Below, in pieces: positions 33,761-44,533 of a stretch of DNA of 64,000 nucleotides (its first letter is position 1; every line of letters begins with the position of its first letter). The position numbers and the translations under genes were made by a program. Under the pieces are notes generated by a model. The model saw only the letters and a program-made list of their open reading frames with translations, did not search any database and was not told where the DNA came from. The stretch is from Simmondsia chinensis (lineage: Eukaryota; Streptophyta; Magnoliopsida; Caryophyllales; Simmondsiaceae): the NCBI GenBank assembly GCA_018398585.1, contig JAGTTD010000014.1, positions 18,103,387 through 18,167,386 on the forward strand, in the 5' to 3' direction.

Positions 33761-34620
33761 AAATTATAAGACTTAATTGCTTTATTGTGACTAAAAGGAT
33801 TAGATTCAATGCCATGGTCAACCACTAAAAGTTCCCGCTATGAACCTGTCAGGTGTCCTTACAATCCTCCCACCACACCTAAGCTCTCGTGTACCTGGAA
33901 CATTCTCGTTACTACTAGTAGGTGCATCTAATGCATCCACTGTGTCTCGAGTTGTGTCTAGCTGTTCAGAATTAGTGTCATTTTCTTTTAATTCTTATAA
34001 TACTATTTTGTTTTTCTCTTTTGTAGTTTACTTGCAAAATGCTTCTCTAAGTATTTTACATGCTCATTTATAAAAAAACCCTTTTGATCAAAAGAACTGC
34101 AAAAAAGACCGTCTTTGTTCCTTTTATCAGCAACACAATTCTACTGCGGTGTACCCAGAGCAGAATGCTGAGATCTTATCTCATTTGCAGTTAGGAAATC
34201 TAAAGACTCACCTGAAAAATATTCACCACCTTGATTTGATCAAAGTGATTTAACTTGTTTACCTAATTGCTTTTCAACTTTAGCTTTGCACTCTTTGAAC
34301 TTTTCAAAAGAGTCCGACTAATGTCTAATTAGATAAACATTTACATATCTTGAGTAATCATCACTAAACGTGATTAAGTACTCATACCCATCTCTTGTCT
34401 GAACATGTATTGGCCCACATACATCTATGTAAACCAGCTTAAGCAAGCCACCAACCCTGTTGCCTTTACTCTTAAAGACAGACTTGGTCATCTTTCTTTC
34501 TATGCAGGATTTGCAAACTGGTAATGACCCCAAGTCCAAAGCCTCTATTAGTCTATATTTCACCAGTCTTTGGATCCTATTCGAATTAGTGTGACCTAAT
34601 CATTGGTGCCCATGTGTAGG
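33761..34620 (-). pseudogene. Copia pol: integrase
   Basis: The open stretch 34563-34318 gives the gag-pre-integrase tail and core entry: VCKSCIERKMTKSVF (zinc CxxC), VYIDVCGPIHV with the first catalytic Asp, and YLITFSDDYSRYVNVYL. Worn frames to about 34080 contain the segment with the second Asp (DQGGEYFSGE) and ANEIRSQHSALGTPQ. The segment 34080-33761 is the variable linker to RT; a GGRIVRTPDRF block around 33870 is the usual copia linker motif. It would integrate cDNA. Broken by stops. Confidence 0.82.
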
Positions 34621-35340
34621 CATTCTCCCTTTTTGGGTATTTTCTTTTCAGAGATTGAACAAATGAACTTGTGTTATATTCATTGAAATAAATACCAGAG
34701 TTTTGATAAGGAAATAACATGAATAAACAATTTATTCATGTACATTTATAAATAAATAATTCATTTCTTGTATTAAAATTTTCATTATCAAAATCAACTG
34801 AATAACAATTATTCATTAATTGAAATAGAGAAATCAAATTTCTGTACAGCAAAGGTTTAAATAATTGATCCCTTAAAACGAAACTCTATCATTAAAGTCT
34901 AAGCTAACATTTCCTACACTTAAGACCACTATTATTGTACTGTCCTTGACCATCAGGTACAACACCCATCGTGTAGCCTTTAGCCTAGCCTGAGCTCCTA
35001 TAACATATTATAGATATGGTCAATTGAACTTGAGTCCACTCACTAGGAACCTGGTGGACTATCAACTACATATAACTCAACTAAGTGTGATATCAACATA
35101 TCTCCACCAGATGGCTTAGCAGTCTTTGCAAGAAGGATGTACTTAGTGTAGTTTCTCCTTCAGTGGCCTGGTTTTCTTGCAAAAGAAACACTTTTCTTTT
35201 GCCGACTTCCTTATGGACTTAGTTGCTACAATAGAAACCTTGCCCTTTCCTTTCTTTCTAATAGGTCCCTTGTGAGGAATGAGTAAGTCTAACTTATTTT
35301 TCAAGGCAAAGTGATTTGGTCCAGTGTGTACATTATGTAT
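34621..35340 (-). pseudogene. Copia gag remnant with degenerate zinc knuckle
   Basis: Near 35210-35155 the minus strand reads KCFFCKKTRPLKEKL, a CCHC knuckle in which the His and last Cys are lost. Basic residues precede it (RKKGKGKVS). No intact capsid block is readable. A protease should lie between this and integrase (about 34900-34650), but I cannot identify its active site. Position fits gag-protease of the element. Confidence 0.55.
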
Positions 35341-37154
35341 TAGAAATCAAGTGATATTCGCTAGCCGTATCCATATCAAAAATACTGTAAATACAAACTT
35401 TTGTGTAACTGTCTAACAAGAGTCATGTATAATGTAGTGATATATATTCTTTCAATGTACCAAATATAATAAGTCAGATATCCACCAAACTATACTATCA
35501 TGCATACAATGATGACCCAAACACACCACTCCTTACTCCTCGGCAACGGGGTCGCACGAAGCTATTTCGGGTGAGAACTATTCTCAATTAACATGCTTTT
35601 TTGTAACTCTTACTAAACATGATCAACTCACCTCTTGACCTTAGTCTCTTACATGACATAACAGAGCTCTTCGGGGAGGCTAATGCATCATACTAGTCAA
35701 GCGTAAACCATTACCTCAACCTCCATACAAATACACATAATACTCCACGGCAGCGTAGTCGCATTGCTTCTTTGCACTTTGGCTTATCCTAATAGATGTC
35801 TAACCCTGTAATCTGTAAACCGACATCCGCTGTAGGGAGGTCTATCAATCTACTATACTGCTAGATAGGTAATGGAAACCGTGAGGTCACAACAACTGAA
35901 ACCTCGCTCCCACTTGATTTTTAATTAACTTGCATTTATGACCTCGATTATCTCATAATCCCCTTTAGAATCTCATTCAAAAATTAACCAAAATTAATTA
36001 ATTAGTTTATTCAAAAATGTTATCTTTTTACCACATCGATTATCTCATAATCTTGCTTTAGAATCTCATTTTAAAACAAAATTAATTAATAAAAATTAAT
36101 TTCATATAAATTCAGTAACGTCTTTAGATTATCCTATAGTCTTATTTAGAATCTCATTCTAAAATTAAATAAACATAGCCAATCCAATAGTACTGTTTAG
36201 AATCTTATTCTAAAATTACATAAGCTTAATAAAGTTTAACCTTTATTTTACAACAATAACGATGTAGACTATCTCATAGTCTATTTTAGAATCTAATTCT
36301 AAAATAATTTAAAATAACTTTTTCTTAAAATAATACTGATTCACAACTTAGATTATCTCATAATCTGATTTAGAATCTCAATCTAAAAGGAAATTAATTA
36401 ATAAAACAATTAAGCTATAGTTATTATGTAAATTAGTATTGACGTCACAAGTCCAAAAATAAAATAAAAATATTTTTATTTTTTTAGTATTAAATTTTAA
36501 AAAAAGGGCTGACGTTAACGTTTGTAGGTGCTGACATCAGCGTCAGCCTGACGCTGACAACCATGTCATTTTTTTTATCTTTTAAATTAAAATATTTAAT
36601 TTTGAAATAAATTGAATCTAATCTCATTAGATTAATTTTATCCGATTTCGTAAAAAATAAAAGAATCTAATGCCATTAGATTAACTTTATCCGATTTCAC
36701 AAATTAATTGAATGAGAACGTGCAATCTCATTAAACAAACAACATAATCGCAAATTAATAGGTTGTTCCGAATTAATGATTAATTCATTAATAATGTAAA
36801 TAATTTAAATCGTTACCTATAAATAATCAAATTAAGTTTTAATTAATTAACGATTTAAACAATTCAAATCATTACCTTATATTATCTTAATTAATAATTA
36901 ATTCATTAACGACTTAAACAATTTAAATCGTTACTTTATGCAATCATTTGAATTAACTATTAATTCATTATTGATTTAAACAATTTAAATTGTTATAGTA
37001 AAAGCAACAATCTAATTAGCAATTAATGCTTTAATGATATAGACAATTTAACAATTTTTCCTTCTAAATAAAATCTCTATTTTATTAAATCGCAGATCTA
37101 TTTATTTTAACCTTATTATGCCTATTTACGTATATTATAAATGTAATCAGAGGC
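35341..37154 (-). other. Copia gag start and long untranslated leader
   Basis: No credible coding sequence. 35560-35930 shares scattered blocks (TAGTCAAGCGTA, GCTCCCACTTGAT) with 58560-58980 and 59800-60005 in the other copia element. 35947-36682 is the hairpin array listed separately. 36700-37150 is AT-rich with repeated GATTTAAACAATTTAAATC-like units. Confidence 0.6.
35947..36682 (-). repeat. Array of short perfect or near-perfect hairpins with CTC-type loops
   Basis: Hairpins in plus orientation: GATTAT-CTC-ATAATC (35947-35961, 36038-36052), AGATTAT-CTC-ATAATCT (36350-36366), TTTAGAAT-CTC-ATTCTAAA (36145-36163) and variants at 35965, 36057, 36196-36214 and 36283-36305, AGACTAT-CTC-ATAGTCT (36266-36282), AATCTAAT-CTC-ATTAGATT (36615-36633) and AATCTAAT-GCC-ATTAGATT (36664-36682). 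The two main hairpin types alternate at roughly 80-90 bp. In the element's RNA (minus strand) the shared core is ATGAGAT with a GAG loop. AGATTAT/ATAGTCT (36126-36142) keeps pairing through a G-U pair. Confidence 0.85.
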
Positions 37155-37168
37155 TGGCACTGATACCA
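37155..37168 (-). promoter_or_regulatory. Copia primer-binding site
   Basis: The minus strand reads TGGTATCAGTGCCA, two bases inside the 5' LTR. It matches the tRNA-iMet type TGGTATCAGAGC with one substitution. Confidence 0.88.
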
Positions 37169-37170
37169 AG

Positions 37171-39310
37171 TGTTGGAAAAAAGAATAAATTTTGTTGGAA
37201 AAATAAACTCTGATATCGAATGTTGGGTTCACAATTTTTCAATTATGGTCACAACAAGAAGTACCTATTAGAGCACTTAAAGTAGGAGACTCTTCTCTCT
37301 ATCTAAGCTCGCGGTTGGAGAGTCACTTCGTGACATCTCACGTGCGAGAGTTCTCGGGAGTAGGTTTATCTCTATAAACCTTTTGCCTTAATACCGGTAG
37401 TTGGGGCGAATTTCAGAAATTCTTCGAAAGTTTACGCAGCGGAAGGGGTTTAGAATTTATAATTCTAAACCTAGGGTTGATTTATAATTCCTAATTTTAA
37501 ATCTATAGATTTAAATTTATAATTTAAATCTACATATCTAAATTCTTAATTTAGATCTACAGGTCTTTTACTCTAATACATTCGTAACAATACATAAACT
37601 TAAACAGGCATAGTAACAAATATCGTAAATAAATAGAAAAGTAAAAACTAAAAGCGAAGGAAAGAAGAACATACCCGGATTTTCTCCAAAATAAGAAAAC
37701 CAAGAAAATCGAGACCCCACGATCTTCCATGCAATGACCTCAAATTGCCCGAAGAGTGGGCTCCGAAAAATATTAAACTGAGGAAAGAAAATTTTCAACG
37801 GAAAATTTTTCTCTCCAATTAAGTCTCTGAAACAATATCCAGAAACCCAAAATAATTTATTTGATTGAATGCCAAACCCTTGGAATAGGTACCTCTATTT
37901 ATAGTAGGCTACTGGAGCAAAAAAATAAATAATTCTCGTTGTGGGATTCGTTGGTTTCAAAAAAATAGTTAAGCAAGCAAAACGTGTCGTTTAACACTAA
38001 TAAGGAATCAAAACGCCGCGTTTAAGCACAGTACAAACCGCTTTTCATTTTTTTAAATAACGGGTGCCACGTGTCAAGGCCTGATTGGCTAGTACCGTGG
38101 CACGCGGATCCTCCCCTAGAGCCGCCCAACGCGCCCGTCTGTAAAGAAGCGAATCCCAAGGCCTATGCAAATTTTTGTATTTTTTTTTGCCTTGTTCCCA
38201 CATGTTTGAAGAAAATTAAATTTGTCCATCTTATGGATAAATAATTTATCTCATGAATTCTTTAATATTTTTCTGATGACAATAAATACAGAGGCTTACG
38301 TAGGGACCTCAGGGATAATTTAGATCTAGCACCAAATGGGTTAATTTAATCATCCCATGAAATAATTTAATTACCATTTAATAAAACTTAATCTCACTGC
38401 ACTCTAGACTTAAACCATTTATTCGATATCTCCCTAATAGACTGTATGGATGACCACAACCCCTCCATTAGACGTCCATGACAAAGGATAAATAGAACTA
38501 CTACCATTATCCTTCTCACAGCTTCTCCATTAGTTACCAACCCGCCCCCTTCACTAAATAATTCATTTATATTTGAACATATCCACAGTATAAATTCAAA
38601 ATGTTAAATACTTGGAATACTTTGGCCAAATTTTCCGAACTATGCAAATATTTGCGAATCAACTAAGGGGACATCTGTATCTCATACGAGATTGTAGATT
38701 CCCTATTGAATACCTGATCCTTGTCACACTTCACGCCGCTACCCGGTGTACGTGGGAATTCAGTCATACATTTAGACCTTACTTATAGTACACCAAAGTA
38801 ACTAACGCTCCATGCACAAGTCTAGAATACCCTCAGGATTTAGAGTCGTCGTTCAAACAATACAACGTGGATCACTCATCTCCCACAGTAATCTAGAAAT
38901 AAGTAATCCACATGATCCAATTCAGTGTGCCAATCTTATTAAACACACCAACCCAACACTTTTGGATCTCCATGCACATGACCAAGACAAGTCTTCTAAA
39001 GTGTTAGGTCAAGGTCTTAACAGACAAGTAGTCCAAGCTCATTGTTGAGCACTAGTTATTCCAATAACATTCCATACCATTTGTTCCAAGTCTATCTGTG
39101 GGTAAATCTCATTGTGCACTTAGAACGAACATGTGAAACGTAATCTGAGGACTACACCCATTCATGGATGTCTCCCAAAAGAAAATTACATACAGTATAA
39201 CTGCTCGCTTACACAAATTTAACTGAGAAATAATTGGGTCTTCAATTTTATTTATTAATAAAAATAATATATTCAGAATAAATCTAGATTTTAGGATACT
39301 GTTCCTAACA
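37171..39310 (-). repeat. 5' LTR of the copia element
   Basis: Pair of 30770-32943. TATA-like box CTATAAATAG on the minus strand at 37895-37904 would start genomic RNA. Fossil primer-site-like sequences lie at 37208-37220 and 37389-37399. Divergence from its pair is visible in most lines, so the insertion is not recent. Confidence 0.92.
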
Positions 39311-39584
39311 GTTTTGAGAGATGCTCAAGTGGTGGCTCAATCAAGGCCAACCCTTCAGGTTCCTCAAACTCAAGAGCGCTAGCCCTCCTAGTTCTGACCA
39401 TTGGTGAATGGTGTGAGATTATGTTATGATAATCCATGATGGAGTTAGAGATAGAAAAGTCTTCTGTAGTGTCTCCCATTGTGGTGGCCGAAAGGTATGT
39501 TTGCTCCTTTTGTCCGCTTAGTGTATGTATGGTCGCTATAAGTAAAAAAAAAAAAAAAAAATTTGCACAAATGGGACTCACAAA
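39311..39584 (-). pseudogene. Tat gag start
   Basis: The minus strand has HHSPMVRTRRASALEFE then PEGLALIEPPLEHLSK. MVRTRR is the usual plant gypsy gag start, so I place the ATG near 39403 rather than at the upstream in-frame codons. The frame is cut after the copia duplication at 39311 and continues at 30769 in the remainder of gag. Confidence 0.7.
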
Positions 39585-39715
39585 GACTTTGGAGTGAGCC
39601 TAATTTACGAACAACAACTATTTTGCCTCAATCAATCACCTCTAGAAGGGGTTGATGCTTTTGGTGAATCCACCTTCGGTTTACAATAATTATGTGGATT
39701 CTACACTGACTCCAA
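39585..39715 (-). other. Tat leader and primer-binding site
   Basis: The minus strand starts with TGGAGTCAGTGTAGAATCC (39714-39696), a likely worn primer site of the TGGCGTCAGTGTGG-type just inside the LTR, followed by a short leader. A T18-like run (A run in plus at 39543-39561) lies just downstream. Confidence 0.55.
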
Positions 39716-40872
39716 TTAAGGATACTTGAATTGTATATGTTTGGTATTTTTATGATTCAATGTTTGATAAAAATTTAAATGGATATGGATTTAGCGAAGT
39801 GGCGGAGCTGAGCCCACATACATCTTACCTTGTACACTTAAAAGCCAAGAACTGAGGTGGAGACAAACTTAAGAGTTTAGCAGTTTACTTACAAGCCTGA
39901 GTCAATCAGGTTTTTAAGCTTGGCACCCTTAACTTGCAATAACTTGAATGAGTTAGTGTTTGACAGGATTTAGGTGGAGTGAACCATATTTAAGTCACTA
40001 GATTAGGACCACTGCAATCAAGGTCAAAGCCGTAGTCGTCAAAGCCTTGAAAATAATGAATCAAACCTAAATTTACTTGACTTATCAAGCAGTGACAGTA
40101 GTGTTAAGACAAATGCAATCAAGCCTGGAGCTTGGTCATCAAAGCCTCAAACTAATGACTCAAATCTCAACTTGTCGATTTTAGGAATAGATTAAAACAT
40201 AGAGTTCATGCCTGAAACCTTAATATTGTATTTCCTTGAAGAAAGCAAAACAAGTGCAAGCTATGCTAAGCTAGGTTAAGTTATGCTACTCCGAAGAATA
40301 AAAAACAAGTGTGTTGTAAACAAAACTTGAAAAAGTTTTGCAAGGTGGTGCTACACACTTTACGATGACAATAGTGCCTCTTATTTTTAGAACTACAAAA
40401 TAACTGTTGCCTCCTAAAATCTTGGCAAATCTGCTCAACGTCTGCCTCAAATCTTCTTTTCCACATTGAGTTGGCGTTGATCGTGCTCTAAAAACACATG
40501 CTCGAGCTTCTTCAAGATGCCCTACATTCATTTATTTCACTTAAGACTCTTCTAGATGCCCAACATCCATTTGGATATGCTTGAGGCCCACGTTCTTTGA
40601 TATGCACTCCAAATAACTGCCTTGAGCCTGGGAACCACCTTTCATACATCCTTCTAGGAAGTCTTTCAAGCTTAAGCCCCTTTTACCTCGTCAGCTCTCT
40701 TGAGAGGCTGTTAACTTTTTATGGGTTCTTAATTCATAAAGCAACTGGCTTAAGACACTGTTATATCTATTCTTAAATGCCAAGTATGCCTTGAGCATGG
40801 CCCCACATAGCAAACGCGCATCCTTTGATCTTTAATGATGCCATCCCAGCTCTCATGTTTGGGGTGTAAACA
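39716..40872 (-). repeat. 5' LTR of the minus-strand Tat element
   Basis: Inverted relative to 24106-25066. The minus strand starts TGTTTACACCCC at 40872. Shared blocks include GGAGTAGCATAACTTA, ACTCATTCAAGTTAT and TTAAAAACCT. It is longer than the + copy by an extra segment around 40000-40170. The right flank pentamer ATGTC (40873-40877) cannot be tested because the left end is lost. Confidence 0.85.
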
Positions 40873-40956
40873 ATGTCAAAATACTTGTTTGAGGCCTCAA
40901 AAGGATATGATAAAAGGAGATAGGACCAACTTAGGGCCTCTTGGGGCCTTGACAAG
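40873..40956. other. Unassigned 84-bp spacer
   Basis: Lies between the Tat LTR end and the recognisable Athila LTR piece. It may be diverged Athila LTR; nothing else is recognised. Confidence 0.4.
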
Positions 40957-41308
40957 GTAAATACGTGATAATATTAACATTAGCTTAGTATGTTGAAGCT
41001 TGTGACCTAAACCACTACCCGTGTCACAATCAATAATTCCAATTTAAGAGTTAACGCAAGAATAATTGGCTAATGATTGATTCAAAACCCTAGTTCCAAT
41101 TCCATAATATTTTCCCCTTTAGAAGTGGAATTTCCTTGTTTAATTGTAGTTTTCTTTGATTAATTAACACAAAAATCCCTTAATTTTCCTTGAATCAATC
41201 ACACGCTTAGTTCCCGTGGTTCGACACCCTCTTGCCCTAGATTTCAACTAAGGTGTGTTTAGTGCATAGGGTTTTATATTAAATTTTGATAGCTGTAGAA
41301 AGACACAT
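40957..41308 (-). repeat. Athila LTR terminus, minus strand
   Basis: The reverse complement matches the first 350 bp of the Athila LTR (20540-20920): TATCAAAATTTAATATAAAA, AGCCAATTATTCTTGCGTTA, GGTAGTGGTTTAGG in order. It ends at 41308 where the Athila LTR would begin, which suggests a true element end abutting copia LTR sequence. Confidence 0.82.
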
Positions 41309-41710
41309 CGCCCGCCACCTTTGTTATGCGGGCCCCCAGGCCTGCTTTGCACGTGCATGGCTGTGTAGGTTTTACCTCTATTTTTTTTAAAATCATGATA
41401 TTCATCGTATTATATGTTCATATCATGAATATTTGTTTAGCATAGAAATTTATTTATCTCATAGATAAAAAATTTATCTCATGAATTCATTCTTAAATAT
41501 TTTCAAACGATGCTTAAATTAAGGCCTGTAAAGGGCCCTCAGGGACTATATAAATGTAGCTCCAAATGAGTCAAATTTGATTATCATCTCATGATAACAA
41601 TTCATTACCATTATTAAAACTTAATTCTCGTAAATATGTTTTATTGCACTTTAGAATTAAATATATTTACTCAAGAACATCCCAAATAACTTTTATTACG
41701 ACAATTAACC
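41309..41710 (-). repeat. Copia LTR piece 1
   Basis: Matches 61424-61830 (CGCCACCTTTGTTATGCG, CATGAATATTTGTTTAGCAT, ACGACAATTAACC). Ends in TAACC, which is duplicated at 44995-44999 after the gag-only element. Contains the hairpin TTATCAT-CTC-ATGATAA at 41581-41597. Confidence 0.85.
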
Positions 41711-42175
41711 TGTTATGATTCAAGCTAATCTTGAATCATAAACTAGGGTTTTAAGAGTTTAAATTGAGATCAGAGGTGAATTGAGGTGAGAATTAGAAGA
41801 ATTAGATGAGAAGATGAGAGATAGACGAGATTAGAGATGAGAAGTAAGAAAGAAGTTAAGAGATAGAGAGAATTTGAAGAGAATAGAGAGAGAAAGATCA
41901 ATATCATTCACCAACATATCGAGATTACAATCACGATCGTCCTACTTATTCTAAGCTTCAGTAAACACGATATAATGCACCTAGTAAAATTCCTTACCTG
42001 ACATTACACTTGCAAGCCGCCGACATTGACTTATTCCTAACTAACTCTTGACCTAGACCAACTAACCCACTAACATATGCTAAGACTAATGATAAAATGG
42101 CTCATAGTAATGAAAGTTACTTCCTATTTACATCCATTGCATTATTAATATCTCCCTATATCTAGAATCATGTTA
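41711..42175 (-). repeat. 3' LTR of the gag-only element
   Basis: Pair of 44534-44994. Its left edge contains the 12-bp perfect hairpin TTATGATTCAAG-ctaat-CTTGAATCATAA (41713-41741). Confidence 0.92.
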
Positions 42176-42212
42176 ATACTCCCCCCTATGGAGATTCTTG
42201 TCCTCAAGAATC
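42176..42212 (-). promoter_or_regulatory. Polypurine tract and adjacent hairpin of the gag-only element
   Basis: The minus strand carries CCATAGGGGGGAGTAT beside the 3' LTR. Next to it is the 8-bp hairpin GATTCTTG-tcct-CAAGAATC (42193-42212), also found in the 5.1 kb non-autonomous element at 3362-3379 and reading ILEDKN-like in one frame. Confidence 0.8.
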
Positions 42213-42539
42213 TTATGAGAGAACATTGACTAGAAGAACTCCTATTGATGTTGGGACTTCTAAAATTTGCAGCTGGAAATGAGTTAGCTGGTACAGATTT
42301 TTGATTTTGATGCAGTAAGTAGCATCTAGATGAACACATTGACCTGTCACAGCAATTTTGAACCATTTTTGTTGAGAATGCAGCTAAGAAAATCCCGCAC
42401 TATGCTCTAGGTCATCTACGACCCGTGGCTTCAAAGTTGTGGGTCACGTTCATTCCCCGATCATAAAGCTCTAAGCCATCTTCATGGTTCCCTTCAATTT
42501 CAGTTCCTGAGACAGCCATTAAGTGTTGAGGATTACACT

Positions 42540-43640
42540 TATGACCGAAGTAGTATTTTCGATTACACTTGAAGCATAGATTTTATGCCTTCTTCTCTTC
42601 TATACTCAATGTCCTCGAATAATCAGGCGCAACATACTGCAGGGGAGTTGTTAACTGACTTTTAGACCTTCTTTAGGCATAGCTAAAATGGTAGACTCAA
42701 ACAATCTCGCCTTTGCATAAGCTTTGGACAGTGTAGGAGGGTTGAGTTCCTTAACTAGATTCTTGATCTTGGGATTGAGCCCACTGATGAAGCTAGAGAC
42801 ATAGAAGCCCTCCCTTGCTTCCAAAGTTATGGACATCATTCTTGCTTTCAAAATTTCAAATCGGGTCATGTACTCCTTGACATTGCTTACTTGAGCTATC
42901 TTGTTGAAATTGTTCACGAGCTCCCCCAGATCTTCGTCTCCATACCTATCACACATTTCATTCACAAACTCTAGCCACGTTAGAGTTGGATTACCAAGGA
43001 TTAGGCTATGTAACCAAATTTCTTTGTCCCCTTGCAAATAAACTACGGCCAGTTTGACTTTTCCTCCTCTTAAATAGCATAGAACCTAAAGTATCGCTCG
43101 CATCTTCTTATCCATGATTGTGGATGCGTGCCATCAAAAGTGTCGAGATCAACCTTAGGCTGTCTAAACCCCACACTTCTTGCCACAACCACAAGAACAC
43201 CTTGTATTTCTACCGGCCTTGGTAATAGGGGATCCAAAGGCCTAGCTTGACGAGGTACAATAGGTGCACTTCCTGTTCCAACATTCACCACTTAAACTGG
43301 GACTCTTTCTTATGGAGGCACTTCAGGTAGGATTCCTACACCAAGGAGAATTTCTTGTCTTTGTAGTTGTTTGTGCATTTCATTTAAATGCTGTTCAAGC
43401 CTTTGCTCACTTTGTTCTCGCTATGCTTGAAGCCTTTGCTCAAGTTGTTGTTTTCATGTGGAATTTTCTTGCTTAAGTTGATCTTTCTGCACTTGAAGTT
43501 TTTGTTCAAATGCTAACAATAAGTTTTGCATTTTTTGATGTAGTTGCTGCTATGATTGTTGGTGTAACCTTGTCATGTGCTCAAGTAGATCAACCATAGA
43601 TCCTTCTACATTAGCAACAGAATTGAATGTGTTTCTAGCA
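42540..43640 (-). pseudogene. Ty3/gypsy gag of the gag-only element
   Basis: Reading down the minus strand: a Gln-rich coiled coil (43640-43320, worn by stops), then PKVDLDTFDGTHPQSWIRRC and ERYFRFY (43291-43080), the entry to the capsid. A +1 frameshift and a stop follow near 43075-43040. The open stretch 43037-42651 has WLHSLILGNPTLTWLEF, VKEYMTRFEILKARM, FISGLNPKIKNLV and PPTLSKAYAKARLFE, a full retrotransposon gag block. Near 42580-42540 another frame gives LCFKCNRKYYFGHKC, the zinc knuckle found at the gag-protease boundary of plant chromoviruses. Gag would build particles and package RNA; one frameshift fixes this copy as dead. Confidence 0.88.
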
Positions 43641-44519
43641 ACCACCTTTGCGTAAGATGCTACTTGGGATAGCCATATCTGGTGTTTGTTTCCTCAATTC
43701 ACAGGTCAAATTGATGCAAGAGATCAACAAGTTTCAGCGAAGCTGAATACAAGTGTACCAAGATCAATGTTGCTTTGTCACAATGCACTCAAGTTGTTCT
43801 ACTGTGGGACAACTTTAGGACTTCAGCTCAATTCTGTTCAATCCCTTGCAATATCTAAAAAATGTAACTCAAATAGAAAATAGACTGTAACTCAATCTGA
43901 ACAGCTATCAACTTAGCTTAACTCCTTGATCAACCTCAATCAGATCCCGCAGATTTGAAGTCCAAAGTAGCACAATCTAAACAATGTAGCACAATCGATC
44001 AACTCTTGAGGATCAAATTTAAGTTGTCCTGTGCTGGAGTAAGCAATCACAGCAACAATGATTCAATCTTGCTCACTGTTAATCTAGATCCGATGCAAAT
44101 TTTTTTTCGATGTCTTGATTCAAGTTTTGCGACAAGATTAATTGTGCTATATTACAAATCCTTCAAGGTGTTTTGCTGCTAGACAACCCTCAGGATTTCA
44201 ACTCAATTTTGTTCAACCAAATTGTGAACCAAATGAAGCTATTTTGCATCAAATCCGCAGCTAAGATCAAGATTTTATTGCGCTGAACCTTGATCACTTT
44301 CAGTCTAATATAATGTGATGCTAATTAAAGCTGAATCAAGCTAAATCGAGGACTCGAGTGGCTGAATCCTGCTCAAGTAAATCCGATCAGCAGCAAAGCT
44401 TTTTGCCCAGCACAATTCTTGTTTATACACAACCAGATCAAAAACTTGTCATCAACTTAATTTTATTTAATGCTTGCAATCAAATTGAACTTAATCAATT
44501 AATTCGAAGCAATTTACAA
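43641..44519 (-). other. Leader of the gag-only element
   Basis: About 880 bp between primer site and gag coiled coil. No coding signal and no domain. The sequence is rich in short near-repeats of GATCAA and TTGAT on both strands. Confidence 0.55.
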
Positions 44520-44531
44520 GCTCTGATACCA
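44520..44531 (-). promoter_or_regulatory. Primer-binding site of the gag-only element
   Basis: TGGTATCAGAGC on the minus strand, tRNA-iMet type, two bases inside the 5' LTR. Confidence 0.92.
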
Positions 44532-44533
44532 AT

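Larger units (their letters stand above)
30770..39310 (-). mobile_element. Complete but decayed Ty1/copia retrotransposon, minus strand
   Basis: 8541 bp with LTRs 30770-32943 and 37171-39310 and a perfect GTTTT duplication. A minus-strand primer site (TGGTATCAGTGCC, 37155-37168) sits two bases inside the 5' LTR. A purine-rich tract (GGACAAGTGGGAGATTG on the minus strand, 32944-32960) abuts the 3' LTR. The interior has gag, integrase and RT/RNase H in copia order, all broken. LTRs of about 2.15 kb are long for copia. Between primer site and gag lies an array of short hairpins (35947-36682). Confidence 0.92.
25690..40872 (-). mobile_element. Second Tat element, minus strand, truncated after gag/protease linker
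   Basis: On the minus strand it runs from the LTR (40872-39716) through a primer site, leader and gag start (about 39450) to the gag and post-gag blocks that end near 25690. Gag continues across two insertions: the copia element 30770-39310 and the solo LTR 27923-29801. RT, RNase H, integrase and the 3' LTR are missing, so the copy is truncated at about 25690, where AT-rich DNA begins. The LTR matches the + Tat element inverted, so the window holds two facing copies of one family. Confidence 0.82.
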
